64,000 bases of DNA, from assembly GCA_016169945.1 (NCBI GenBank), contig JADLSH010000186.1, forward strand, positions 1,116,001-1,180,000, written 5' to 3'. The notes under the pieces were generated by a model, which was not told where the DNA came from, ran no database searches, and worked only from the letters and a program-made list of their open reading frames with translations. Shown in pieces: positions 46,296 through 57,954 of the stretch. Source of the stretch: Trachythela sp. YZ-2020. Taxonomy: Eukaryota > Cnidaria > Anthozoa > Malacalcyonacea > Clavulariidae. Each line of letters starts with the position of its first letter. Position 1 is the stretch's first letter. The translations under genes were made by a program, and so were the position numbers.

Positions 46296-46615
46296 TGCAG
46301 TATTTTTGTGTTCGCGCCATTAAATATGAAACAATATGAAGTATCGACACGCTCGTGATAGATCAGGATCTGTGATATATATCACGATCAAAGTAATACG
46401 TCACGATCCTTACAGAATTTGATACTCCACATGTGGCGACGTTAACATATCACACGTCTATTTCTAATGTCTATCACGCATCAATAACGTATCCTTCACT
46501 ATTTATAATGTCTATCATGCATCAATAACGTATCCTTCACTAGAGAAAACATATATATTTTGCGCTAATACATATCATGGACAATAATCTATTTTGTCAT
46601 ATTTGGCGCCTCATA
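46296..46615 (-). repeat. Right TIR of the HECT-bearing transposon
   Basis: Inverted copy of the left TIR with only a few differences. It ends CTCATA before the TTTTGT duplication. The high identity of the arms suggests a fairly recent insertion. Confidence 0.92.
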
Positions 46616-47029
46616 TTTTGTATGCGACTTTCAAAAAATAAAAATAAATACTTCTACTTCTTCAAATGCAATGAAACTTTCCAATAATATTCCTTTTTAC
46701 ATGAGCTACAATTTCGGAATTAACATTTGCTCGAAAATAATAAATCTTGCCCTGGCAATTCCGATTTATTTCAACAATAATTGTAAAAATTTTAGATAAT
46801 TTATGAACATGTATGCAAATTAATTTGGATATGTAATATGAACCGGGACAAACTAAATATAATTTTAAAGAGGAAGTCATAAGCTATCGAATGACGCGTG
46901 TCCTGTTGCCAGAGAATAAACACGTCTGGCGATATTTACATTTGAAACAACCGATCGTAATTACGGCGCAAGCCGTAAAACGATAAGGAGGATGCTGTAC
47001 TTTTTTCGCAATAAGCTCAAGATGATATA

Positions 47030-47220
47030 TTAATGAAAGAATAAATATTCCACTGTAAAAGTTATGTTTTCAAGTGTGTGTGTTTAGTGTAGGTATAGCT
47101 TTCGTAAACAGTGGGGTTTTCTTCGAGTTAGTAACAGTAACTAACTACATGAAAAATGCAAGAAAAGTTCTTGATATTTCGAGCTAAGGCCCTTTATAAG
47201 GACTACGGAGGCAGTAGCTC
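47030..47220 (-). mobile_element. Penelope-like 3' end relic
   Basis: On the minus strand it has AAGGGCCTTAGCTCGAAATA, CAAGAACTTTTCTTG and TTTTTCATGTAGTT, the decayed hammerhead-like segment and its downstream flank. Parallel to 37150-37335. Confidence 0.55.
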
Positions 47221-47438
47221 TTGTGTTTTTAGGTAGTTCTAACATCACGACGACCACTGTCAAAATGATATGACTTGTCAGGTCATTCTATGCGTGTTGT
47301 CTATATAAAATAAGTTTGTCCACCAAGCAATTTTTGCTAGGATCTGTATTGGCATTTATCGTAAGCTGCGCTTACAGTATAAGCAGAGCTATAATTACAA
47401 ATATTGCTTCTTCTAGCCTCAACTTTACATCGATGCTA

Positions 47439-48195
47439 CAGGTGTATGTACCACAGAATACCGCAAAAATTTACATGTTCCATATCTTTTGTCAAATATA
47501 TATAATGTGGCTTCTTAATATTTTTAGTATAGTTTATCGATATATTTTTTCTTCCTTGGGGGTTTTTGGGCTAGATTTCATAGACTTCAATATTTTTTTT
47601 AATTGAACATTCTGTGGAACAAACTCTAATGTACCACAGAATAACAGTGCGGAGATATAAATAAGCAACGGTTTATCAAATTGTACCAGGATTTGTTGTG
47701 TCATGTTGTGTGATAATATTGTACTGATATTGCTAACTTAATTTAGTGAAATGTAAACAATAAAATCATTACAGCATACCAGTGGTGTCACCACAGTACA
47801 CCAGGTTTATCAATAATTCTGAAAAATTCAGTTTTTCAATGGTAAAATTGATTCCTCGGTGTGATTTCTGTATAGTAATAATGTTGTGCTGCATAGAAAA
47901 GTAGTGATCAACATAAATTATACTGGTTTGCAAACTTATTTTTAAACTTTCGAATTTTACAGGCATTATGCGGGAAAAAGTATCAAAAAATACAATGTTA
48001 TTTTTTGTTTTTCCTGATTATTTTAAAGAATTTTTATGAAAATATTCATTTTTTGTTTTTTATATGTCAATTAAAACTAAAACTAATGTTATTCACGAAA
48101 ATAAAGTATACAGTATGTTTCCTGCAAATTTTATAAGATCAATAAATAAGACTGGTATTCTGTGGTACGGTGGTATTCTGTGGTACATACACCTG
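47439..48195. mobile_element. 757-bp TA-flanked MITE
   Basis: TIR CAGGTGTATGTACCACAGAA plus TACC at 47439, inverted to 48195, flanked by TA on both sides. CCACAGAATA also recurs inside (about 47634), and TATTCTGTGGTAC twice at the right end. No transposase. Tc1/mariner-type target. Confidence 0.82.
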
Positions 48196-48660
48196 TAACG
48201 CAGGAGCGGATGTGAAATTATTCCTGGCTATAAGTGAATAAATATCAACATAATTGGAAGACTAGTTAAAAGACAGCTTTACGAAGCGGTCGATAAAGAT
48301 TTGCACATATTCACTATGCAAATAAAGGTGGTGGTGGGGGGAGGGGTATGTCGGTATTCTTAGTAACCCACGTTATTTAGTCAGTGACAGTGTGTTACTG
48401 GTATTATACACTAAACTTTCCGTAATTTTTACAAGAAACGAATTCTCAATGTTAGCAACAACGGATCATGAGTTTTACAGGAGATAGCTAGCCATTTGCA
48501 TTAAAAATCGAGTGGTGAAAACAATGTTTTACGAATGAGCGCAGCAAATGAGTAAAATATTGTTTTAACCACGAGAAGATAAAATTCATATTTTCAAGCC
48601 ACCGTGTAATGTTCTGTTTGTTATATAGTCATAAACAAGGACGAAAATTATAAGTAAAAA

Positions 48661-48920
48661 CTAAAAAATCTTCAAAAAATAAGTAAAAACTTTTAAAACG
48701 ATTAATTTAAACGCTTCGTTCTCAGTGACGAGAAACTCAAGGAATACCTTTATATTATAAAACATTTTTCTTTTACTATTTACGTTTTCTTGTTCCTCCC
48801 CGAAGAGCCAATTTAATCCTTCGTTCGTCACTTTCACGAACGTCGCCATTTTGACAATTTGTAAACACAAGGCGATTCGGCGGAAAATAATCACGTGATC
48901 GATATCTTCACTAGTGAAGA
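48661..48920 (-). pseudogene. Possible start of a TE-encoded ORF
   Basis: From ATG 48849: MATFVKVTNEGLNWLFGEEQ and an NVNSKRK..IKVFLEFL stretch. This recalls the N-terminal helix of DUF3504/Crypton-derived or QRICH-like proteins (N-T/S-K-R/K followed by a helical block), then stops. Upstream is ATATCTTCACTAGTGAAGAT, a perfect palindrome at about 48901-48922. I cannot decide between a TE relic and an unspliced first exon. Confidence 0.3.
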
Positions 48921-49640
48921 TATGGAAAATATCTTACTGTGTATTTTTCAGTATCTCACTGTCTACTATACAATAAAGTTATTTATCTTTAATATCTAAC
49001 TGAGAACAAGAAAACCTTAATTATTGTGCATTCACTATATTTCATACCACAAGTTTCATGCCTTGCTTTTGACAATAACGTAGCTTTGTAACTTTTACAG
49101 TTAATAGTAGGCCTTGCCTGGACACGGACGCGATTGAGCGCGCACGCGTTGCACATGAAGAAACGTATGCCCACGTAAACGTGCAAATAATGAATAGTAT
49201 ACTGCTCTTTACAAACGCCACGGGACGAAAACGAGCAAGCCGGCCCTCTGACGAACGCTTTTTACGCAGTGCGTACGTTTTACTCCTGGAAAAATCTTTA
49301 TAAATCTTTACGCGCGTGCTGATTGTTCAAAACTCGTGCAGAATAAGACAATCCACGCACGGGAATTTTTCCGCCAAAACAGTGTTTAAAGTCTGAGAGT
49401 AGGTTTACTTGAAGTTTGGCTGTTTTACAAGAAAATATAGGCAACAAATTCAAAAACGAAACAAATAAGTTTCCTAAGAGAAGGAATATTTGTTGAAATA
49501 GGAACAATTTATCTCAAAAAGATTTTTCGAGTTTACTTGCGAACTCGCATGCGAACGTTGAAAGAATTTACATGTTATCGAAGGGTTTTATTACTGTTTT
49601 CTTGAATTCGCAAGTTGTTATTTTATAAAACAAATACCAC

Positions 49641-49785
49641 ATGGTTCTCCGCGCAGTCGTCAGGACAAGCGCCTTTCACCTCGGAGTCTTGAGTTCGATT
49701 CTCGCTGAGGACTATGCTCATCACACTCATGTGAAAAGAGTAAGTCAACGCTCTGCCGAAAGTCGTGGGTTTTCTCCGGGCACAG
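49641..49785 (+). mobile_element. tRNA-derived SINE
   Basis: A tRNA-like head with B box GTTCGATTCT (49693-49702) and an A-box-like word near 49654. It is followed by CGCTCTGCCGAAAGTCGTGG and TTTTCTCCGGG, a conserved central segment I associate with widespread metazoan SINE families. It is not a tRNA gene: the cloverleaf does not close and it extends beyond the tRNA part. Confidence 0.6.
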
Positions 49786-49922
49786 TTTTAGTTTATTTCA
49801 AAAAAATTAGCCATTAAGATTATTTACTAAATTGTTCTCTAAGTATTCTCTCCAAATAATCTTTTTGATAGACTCTTCGTTGATTCGTCTCATAGCTTAT
49901 AATCGTTTCATCTAGCTGTTGC

Positions 49923-50237
49923 TTAGAAAAAATACATGTACTTGGGTGGAAAACTAAAATTAGTTGTTGCGTAAGACTCCAGAGGATCAGTCTGTGGATT
50001 CAGTTTCCAGTGGGATAAATCGTATATGATACGCAGTAACTGACGGTTGTCTTCGTTTGAGTATACTTGCAATAACGAATCGACAAACTCATGACCTGGA
50101 TCTTCCTCTGAGTACAATAAATGCTCTGTGAAATTACCTGCGAGATGAAATAGAGCGGGTTCAATCAAGGAGTTTACGAATCCTTGGTCTGGAAAACGAT
50201 TACTTGCTACCGTTGAACGAAAGAAGGGAGGAGGCAA
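49923..50237 (-). CDS. Unidentified 104-residue open frame
   Basis: MPPPFFRSTVASNRFPDQGF onward, with protein-like composition (SLLQVYSNEDNRQLLRIIYD, amphipathic). I recognise no domain. It could be the last exon of a gene whose other exons lie outside my recognition, or chance. There is no intron evidence. Confidence 0.25.
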   Translation of the reverse strand: MPPPFFRSTVASNRFPDQGFVNSLIEPALFHLAGNFTEHLLYSEEDPGHEFVDSLLQVYSNEDNRQLLRIIYDLSHWKLNPQTDPLESYATTNFSFPPKYMYFF

Positions 50238-50654
50238 CTAGTGGAGTAGTGGATAGATTTATGAACGATTCAAACCATACTTGTCACAGTGCTTTGCGAC
50301 ATATTCACAGAATGTACTTTCTTAACGTCAAGTAATTGTAAGTCCATTGTACTTTTTTATCTTAAGATGGATGAACAAAGCTATTATTATTATAAATCTT
50401 TGCGGACTTTAACGTTTAGGATTCTGGTAACTTCAATAAACGATTGCCAAACTGAACGTTTGTTGTTGGCTTGCTATATCGCGTCCAAACCATACATTCG
50501 CCAGCTTTCGTACTCGTTCAGCATTAAACAATCATGCTGTTTTACTTTACACCCAAAACAAAATTCATTTTGCATTCTTCGAACCTCGCATGCTACGCAT
50601 TGGCATATATTACTTCCAACTAGAAATACATGCATGCAGAATCCCCTCGCCCTT

Positions 50655-50945
50655 TGAACCGAACAATTTACTCCCCAAAAGTTATTGTAACATGAAGTAC
50701 TGAATCGACTACTGTAACCATGGTAACACGCAACACTGTATCTATATGACTGTACATTTCTTTTATTTTAATTTGTAAAAAAATATTGATATTTTGTACT
50801 TTTAAATATGAAATTATCATTTATCAATTCCCAACTATATAAAGTGGATATGCTATCATGTACTCTTTTAGCTTTGATTTACTGTAACATTCAACCTTAG
50901 ACGTTCACGAAACTTTCACCGTTTTGTGAAGATACATCAACTTAT
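50655..50945 (+). repeat. Inverted repeat pair, left arm
   Basis: CCCCAAAAGTTATTGTAA, ATGAAGTACTGA and CCATGGTAACACGCAACACT match the reverse complement of 57955-58235. The match continues through TTTTATTTTAATTTGTA to the GACGTTCAC word. Confidence 0.75.
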
Positions 50946-51599
50946 CGAAGAGAAATGATTGAAATGAACCATCAGGAAATGGAAGCTAGAAAGAAAAAAA
51001 GGAGAAGAAAACAGAAGAAAAGCAGAAGAAATGAGACGATCATCCCTTCAATGATTATGCAATGAGTTGAATAAACTACAATTATACATGTGTGATCTGT
51101 ATTGCAAGCACATTTGTATGTTAGGCTTATTTCTAGACAATTGTGAGGTGAGGTAAGGCATCTAGTGGTGCCAATAGAGAACGAAATAGGGGTAGAGAGC
51201 GAAAGTTGGGTACAAGTATCATCATGGATAGATCCAGGTTGATTTGCTAGGGAGGAAGATGGTCATGAATCAGGTTGTGACTGTCAACCGAAGCTGAGTG
51301 AATCTGATTAGGATGCAACTGATTAGGGGGTGGGGCTGTGCTGACACGGTTCTGACCTCTGTAAACTAAACCATAAGTAAAAAGAGTATTTAAAGCATTT
51401 ATATAACGGCCCCGTAGCAGTGATTAAGATGTTTTGGCTTGCTCTTCTGGAGACATGATGGTGATGGTGACCGCTCTACATTATTCTGCAGCTTCTAGTT
51501 CCAAAGGTAATTATTTATTCCAGTCACAAAATTTATTTGTATTAAAAGTCACAACTTAGCTTTTTGCCAATTTTCTGTTGTTAAGCTGGTTGCAGCAAG

Positions 51600-51835
51600 A
51601 AAAATCCAAAAATGGCTAGCAAACTGACAGCTATAGATATGCTTCAAACCAAGTATAGGCAGAAAGCAGAACTTAAAGACAGAGATCAGAATTTGATATA
51701 AGAAAACAGGAGCTAGAATTTCAGCGTATAAAATTTGAGGTTGAGGACAAAGAGATAAAGGTTAAATTTAGAGTTAGAGGAAAGGAAGGTGATGTTGGCA
51801 CTACAAAAGGACAAGCTCACTGAATAAAACCAAAT
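51600..51835 (+). pseudogene. PIF/Harbinger-type accessory ORF remnant
   Basis: MASKLTAIDMLQTKYRQKAE, ELKDRD, then after a stop KQELEFQRIKFEVEDKEIK and, in another frame, LELEERKVMLALQKDKLTE and a stop. This charged helical tail is typical of the Myb/trihelix protein that accompanies Harbinger transposases, or of related host genes. At least two frameshifts or stops. The DNA-binding part is absent. Confidence 0.5.
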
Positions 51836-52137
51836 AACAGTTAATGTACATAATATTATCTTGTAAGCATGTTAAATGCATACAACCTTTGTAATCAGCT
51901 TTCCATTATCTGATGAAAATCGTTGAAAAGGAACTAAACAACCTCTTTAGGTTTGCTCAACCTTTTCCTTATGTTTTTCTATATTTTAAATATTTCAAAT
52001 TACATGTTTGCAGTGTTGGATTGACATGCAAACTTGTGTAAAATTTGTTATACACTTCTGCTCTGCTACTGCTCTTTTGCAAGGGTTTTGCAAGGGTTTA
52101 TATTTATTATGTTATACACACAGAGTGAATAGCAAAA

Positions 52138-52745
52138 ACGCAATTTTCGATTCAAATGTGGCCTATATGTTTACATTCATTTGAAAGCTTAGCCATTTAG
52201 CTTTCCTGCGATTGTTTACTTTTTAAATTTGATCCATTGGTCCACGAAAAATATTACTTTAAGCAACTCAGATTGGAAGATGAAAAATCGAGATGCAACA
52301 ATAAAGCGGCCCTGAAACAGACGAACTCATTTCGTAAAAATCCCCGAAACTATATCCAAGTTTTTTGCTGATGGCAAATCAAAATCAAGTATGCACATTC
52401 CTATGCACCATTTTTAACTTATTACTAACTTTCCATACACAACGGTGCTGGTTTAAACAGTTTAAGCTTGCGGCCACGAACTTGCTAATTTCTGTTTACA
52501 TTATAATAAACGTAAGGCGCTGTCCGACGGACAATTGGCCGCTTTATTATTGCATCTCGAATTTTCATCTTTCCAATCGCAATTGCTTAAAGTATTATTT
52601 TTCGTGAACCAATCATTCAAATTTAAAAAGTAATCCATCGTTGGAAAGCTGAATGGCTAAGCTTTTAAATGAATGTAAACATATTAAGTTTACTACTCCA
52701 ATCTTTTCAAAATCTACATTTGAATCGAGGATTGCGTTTTTTTAC
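52138..52745. mobile_element. Foldback element of about 600 bp
   Basis: Arms of about 170-195 bp: 52138-52310 (AACGCAATTTTCGATTCAAA, GATGAAAAATCGAGATGCAA) pair with 52545-52740 (TTGCATCTCGAATTTTCATC, TTTGAATCGAGGATTGCGTT). No ORF of note. Confidence 0.8.
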
Positions 52746-52749
52746 AAAT

Positions 52750-54860
52750 CCTGTATACTGTTACAAATGTTCTTTGATAATATTTCTGAAAGGTGAATGA
52801 GAATGTTCCGAATGAAATATTGAGTGCAGAAATGTTTTCGTGGACATTAATGGGTCAAATACAGAATACTCTATTCAAAATGTACAACAACAGGTTTCGT
52901 TTTTTGCAAAATCACGGATTAAACATATATGTCTCCAACGATGGAAGGTTTAGATCGAAATAGCTGCTTGTTAGAGACCCGTACGCACAAAATAAATGCG
53001 ACTGAGCAAAACTTTCCAACTGGATGTAGTAGGAAATCCAGGATTTCAGGAATCCTGCTATTGGTCAAGGTGTTCTATGTATGAACCACAAGCATTTTCA
53101 ATTTATATGTGGATAGCTAACGCACCACTCTCCCCCGCCTGGTACGCCAAAAATTTCCTTAGTTTCTGACTGTGATATTAATAGAGCACTAAATCACTAT
53201 TTTTCATAGCTTGTAACGCGAGGAACGGGGAGAGAGGGCAGTAAGGATTGTAAAATAATTTGACTTTGTACTCACTGAACTATCTGGTAAAGGATCATGT
53301 AACAAATTGTCATTAGTTTGCTCGATAAATACTCGCTTCTCAAAAATATGCCCTTTTCAAAGTGTGATCATTTTTTAATTGTCGGCTGAAAATGGACTTT
53401 TTAAGAGCCTAGAATTCTTCATTAAGTTGATGGAATATACGTACACTTACTCTATTTTCAGACTCTCCGCAATATTATTTGTATTAGCTGTTTTCCTTCT
53501 CTCTCGAGTGATGTAGCAGAGAGATAAAATGATCGATTAGCAATGTGTTTTTCATTTTCTGTCCTTCCTAGCGAAGAATTTATAGGAACGGATATAAATT
53601 ATTGTGAATTCTGACGCCCTTGCCCCTTGGCCTAATAGGAATTCTTCAATTAAGCTGGGCAAAAATATGGAGAAATCTTAATAAAATTTTGGGGGCTTAT
53701 TACGGAGAGATGTACCTATTGTTATTTTTAGTGCCTTACTTTTTAAGCTTATCGTTTCAACTATCCTTAAATATTGCAACATCTCCACGCCAAGTCAGGA
53801 ACGGAATTAATGCATCTACCTGTGTATGCTTAAAGATGAATTTTTTAGGTTTGTAAACTACAGGGAAAAGTCTCTTTGTATAACAAGACAAAAAACTGCA
53901 AACTACTCCATGGCAAAACAGCTCAGAAACATAGCCGTTTAACAGAGGATCTTGACTTTGATCCCTGATGTGAATCTAAACAAGCCAAGCGTTCAGTTTA
54001 GGGATAAATAAAAACCTTCGTCAGTAGAACTATTCAACAAGAGAGAGGGAAGTAGGATGATGAGCGTCATGCGTTGGAGAAGGACCTAATATAACTGTGA
54101 AAGTATCGAATTTTTGTTAAACAGTAACGGAGACTGTGTACCAATTACATGTATAAACGAGAAAGCTTCCGGCTTTTTATTAGTAAGAGACATTGGCCTT
54201 GCATGCACGTCCGCTTGAGCATGCCCATGTCTATCTGTCTTTGCTATATCTCCTATTTGCTATCACGTGGGTTTAATGATGTAATTTATTGTGTTTAACA
54301 ATGTGATGCATCATATCATTGCAGAGGAGGCATGAAGGTATTCCCACAACGCAATGCGTTGGGGACATATTTTTGCTTTGTCTAGAGTGCACTAACTAAG
54401 CCTAAGTTAAAGTGCATAGAACATAATTGCCATTATTCGCCCAAAGATGGACGAAACGATTTGAATCATATAACAATTTAGAACAACCGACCTGGTATCC
54501 TTCGAAAAACATACGTCTAACTTAGTGTATATGAGTTCGTGCACCTTTTAAGATTCAAGAATCTTGAATTGTCCTGATGCTCGATGACTGAATGGTGGAA
54601 GATGTGTCAGTGGATGTGGAAATAAAACATCATTTGTATTTGCGGAATCGTAAAACATATTGAATTTCCGAAGTGAAAGACATATAGTCTTAAATAGTTT
54701 TAAGAAATCTTTTAATATAATTTATAATTATATTTGTTGACATTTTTATGCGAAATACAATCATATTATGATAGGACTAAGGAATTCCTATCGAACGAGA
54801 TGCCGAGAAAAAACCTTGATATTTACAGACACCTTAGAGTGACATCACTGCCGTCATATA
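52750..54860. other. Intergenic DNA
   Basis: I see no gene, RNA or clear repeat here. Several open frames of 60-80 codons have no start context or family. Confidence 0.45.
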
Positions 54861-54869
54861 TACGCGAAT

Positions 54870-55015
54870 TTGCGGTTAATCCTCAGCAACAGGACCCTGT
54901 AGATAAGTTGGTTAGAGCTCTGAACAGGAATCGCACTGCCGCAAGTTCGATTCCTGCCAGAGGGCCTAAAGTTGCATTTTTCGCAACTGCTCCTGGTTAG
55001 GTCAAAAATTGGATA
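54870..55015 (+). mobile_element. tRNA-derived SINE
   Basis: A box TGGTTAGAGCTCTG (54909-54922) and B box GTTCGATTCC (54945-54954), with standard spacing, then GCCAGAGGGCCTAAAGTTGC and CTCCTGGTTAGGTC. The second part recurs in HECT intron 3 (about 41210-41280). Confidence 0.65.
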
Positions 55016-55810
55016 AAATTTTCGTTCGAATATTTCACCTACAAACACCCTCAAAAAATATGAAAGCATTTTATTAAATTTGGTTTATAGCCATTAACTC
55101 CACAAGTTTTCGTATTAAAATGTTTGATATATGTATTTTTAATTATCTAATAGCTTACAGTCAAACACGCACAGCCCCCTGGCGGAGGTAATAAGTACGG
55201 AAAAAATTGACCTGTTTTTGCCGAAAAGAACGTTGAGAGCTCAAACATCAAACATCATTGTCGCCATGATAACGATGGATATGTCATTTTTATGAAGTAT
55301 GTTGAAAACCAGAAAAATTACTATTTTCTAGCAAGTAACATTTCTTAAGGAATTTGATTCAAATCATAAATGTCCCATATTTGTAGGTTGCCGCCTTCAA
55401 CAACTTTGAGCGGTTTGTTTTTGCAAAGGTATCTTGAGATCTCACTCACATCCAGTAATCTTATGTAAGTTTTCAGCTGTGGTCTAACTACCATAGATAT
55501 TGCAGGCGATTCGATGAGATTTCCATGAAATTTTCAACTAAAGATTCCGACAACGACAAAACGCCGAAGGGCCACTGTGCTGAGACCTTCAAGGGAGCTT
55601 GGTGACACAACATGTGTCACGATGCTAACCTGAATGGATTATATCTCAGGGGATGGAAATAAATGGTATCAATTGGAAAACCTGGCATGGTTATAATTAT
55701 TCCCTGAGAAAAACCGAAATGAAAGTACAGTACGACCCGAGGACTTTTAAACACGAAATATTGAAAACAAATAATAAACCGTCACCGTAATACAACGTAA
55801 TTATTTAACA

Positions 55811-56470
55811 TTATACGTGTGTAAAACAGGAACTACAGCAGCCTGAACCAATGTTCAAATTTGTCAAACAATCACAATTATCATCATCAAAAGGATAGAC
55901 CTTATCCCATTATGTTTACGATACATGAAAGAATCTTGAGGTGCTGTGGGGGCATTAGCAGACAGGACTTCAGGGTTCCATGGCTTGCTATTCACCACTT
56001 TGCCGGCGAGTGTCGTATCATGATCGTGGAACGCTCGCCAATTAGCGTGAGAAGTCGGGTTTGTGGAATCAAAGTTCCACTTGTACATATCCGTATTTCC
56101 CGCGGAATCTACCCCCAACATCCCAATTGAATCTTCCTTAGCCCATGATGTCAATCTGCCAAAGCAAAACTGATCACGTGGGCCACATGTACTGTACGCA
56201 TGACCGATAGCGTCATTCTCATCTGAAATAGCTGGCCATTTAATATTTGCTGACCACCACCAGAATGCAAACCAGTTTCCACGATGGGTGCAAAGGACCA
56301 TGGAACGAGAATGGCCCTTAAGACAAAGTGCCCCTACAACTTGAAATTGCTGCCTACGCCTAGGGTGATATTGAAACAAATTTCCGTTTTCATGATCATG
56401 CATTTGAAAGTTCTATCGCACGGTGCAGCCGTAGTTTTACCCTTGTACGGTTTGGTTTTCTTTAAATGTC
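55811..56470 (-). pseudogene. Secreted-protein gene fragment, frameshifted
   Basis: Three overlapping frames read as one Cys/Trp-rich extracellular domain: AAPCDRTFKCMIMKTEIC (about 56435-56380), then GALCLKGHS, WFAFWWWSANIKW, DQFCFGRLTSWAKED, MLGVDSAGNTDMYKWNF, NPTSHANWRAFHDH and DSFMYRKHNGIRS, and finally DDDNCDC to a stop at 55811. Shifts occur near 56345 and 55905. I recall similar NPTSHA.WRAFHDH-type proteins from corals but cannot name the family. Whether an upstream exon with a signal peptide existed cannot be seen. Confidence 0.5.
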
Positions 56471-57294
56471 ATCTGCCAAATTCCCAATCATATCGTGATC
56501 GTAGGTCATTTAACCCTAATTCCTAATTAAATAATAAAGTGAATGCCATTATTTTACTAATTCTTCCTTAAATATTTTTTAGACTTGTTAGTTGGACTGT
56601 GATATATGTTTTGAGCATTATACATGTAACTCAGGTATGTATTAGTTCGGTTTTTAATTCATTAAATCATTCAATAACAATTGATCTATTTTGGTGACAA
56701 ATAAAACAATATCAGCATTCACAATTACTACAACTCCATGAAAAGCAACAATAACAACCACAACAACTATACACAACGAAAACTACAGTACACATCTTCA
56801 ACAACAACGGCAACTTGGCACAGACACATGAACGATTAGCGTATAGTAAAGCGTACCTTTAAAGCAGACTCCCATTCCAAGTTAGCAACTCTAAGAAATC
56901 ACTCGCACAAGACTTATTGAGATTTGAACATTCCAATTACTAGCTGTATATTGCAATAGATTTAAAGACTAAATATTCGCCAATTTTAAAGGTTATTTAA
57001 AAAGCAGGCATAATTCATATTAATATACATATTAACATATAAATAACTTTTCTATAGAAAAGTTTTAAAACCGAAAATCGAGCAACTCAACTGCTGAAGA
57101 TTCGCGGTTGAATCAAATTTTTATGTTGTCTCAAAACATTTTATATTTTCAAATTGTAAACAATATGACTTCCCGAAATGTTGCAGTTGTTTGCGTTAAA
57201 AAATCGTATATATAAATGCAAGCAAAGCAAACAAATGTCGTTAAAATTTGTGAAATATCTACGAAACAATAACTATGAAAAACATCACTATCGT

Positions 57295-57375
57295 CTGAAA
57301 TATTATCGCCGAGCCGGCGCGAAGCGCCGTGCGAAGGTATTACTTCCGCTCGGATATTTACACCCATTTATGTGA
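57295..57375 (-). repeat. GC-rich dispersed repeat, second copy
   Basis: Complement of the 7500-7585 repeat (CGCACGGCGCTTCGCGCCGG). Confidence 0.6.
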
Positions 57376-57954
57376 CAACAATAACGAAATGCAAAGTCGT
57401 CCGCCATTTGTTTTGTAATGAACTGGTTTGGTTTGGACGTTTTGTTAAGTTATGCGTATGCACGGCCTCAGACCGATTGGCAAAAGCAAATAATTTGTAT
57501 TTTAATGTGTACGTCAGAAAATTAACTGGCATTTTTGAAACAATAATTTTAAACTCATTAATACTTAGGAGATAGGAGTCGGACTACTCGGACATAATAA
57601 ATACAGACAAAAAAGCCTCCAAAACAAGATAAATAGAAATTATTTAGAGGACAAATCAACAGGGGAAAAAACTGTCAAAAGACCGAAAAAGGAGAAGTTT
57701 TTCGAGTTTTAAAGCGTTTTAAACCAATAAGTGTATATTTAGCATACTTGCTTCTGCCGATTTATAGCATGCAGTAGAGTTTGTGAATTTGAAAATGTGT
57801 AGATCATTCTGTGTGGTCAATGCAACATTGATTAATCTTAAAAGTATTTTAGTATTGATTAAAATACGTTATAGAAAAAGAAACAACATATTAAATCTCA
57901 AAAACGTCATTTCAAAAGCAAGTGCGAAGTTACGAAGTATAAAAATACTGTTTA

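Larger units (their letters stand above)
38098..46615. mobile_element. 8.5-kb TIR transposon with transposase and HECT ligase cargo (IS3EU-like)
   Basis: Boundaries are exact. A TTTTGT duplication (38092-38097 and 46616-46621) flanks inverted repeats of about 320 bp beginning TATGAGGCGCC. Two spliced genes converge: a HECT-type E3 ligase on the plus strand (38552-43709) and an rve/DDE transposase on the minus strand (46263-44076), with 366 bp between their stops. Six-base duplications, TAT termini and an IS3-like integrase fold fit the IS3EU superfamily as I remember it. That name needs a search. Both genes are open, so the copy may be, or recently was, autonomous. Confidence 0.88.
46622..49635. 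other. Repeat-rich region without a firm gene
   Basis: Contains the Penelope-like relic (47030-47220), a TA-flanked MITE (47439-48195) and a possible TE gene start (48661-48920). Nothing else coding was supported. At about 46623-47000 and 49200-49600 I see nothing notable. Confidence 0.5.

Noticed and set aside
49641..49785. tRNA gene
   Set aside because: A and B boxes are present but the cloverleaf does not close and a SINE body follows.
54905..54966. tRNA gene
   Set aside because: Same reason: tRNA-like head of a SINE, with no proper acceptor stem.
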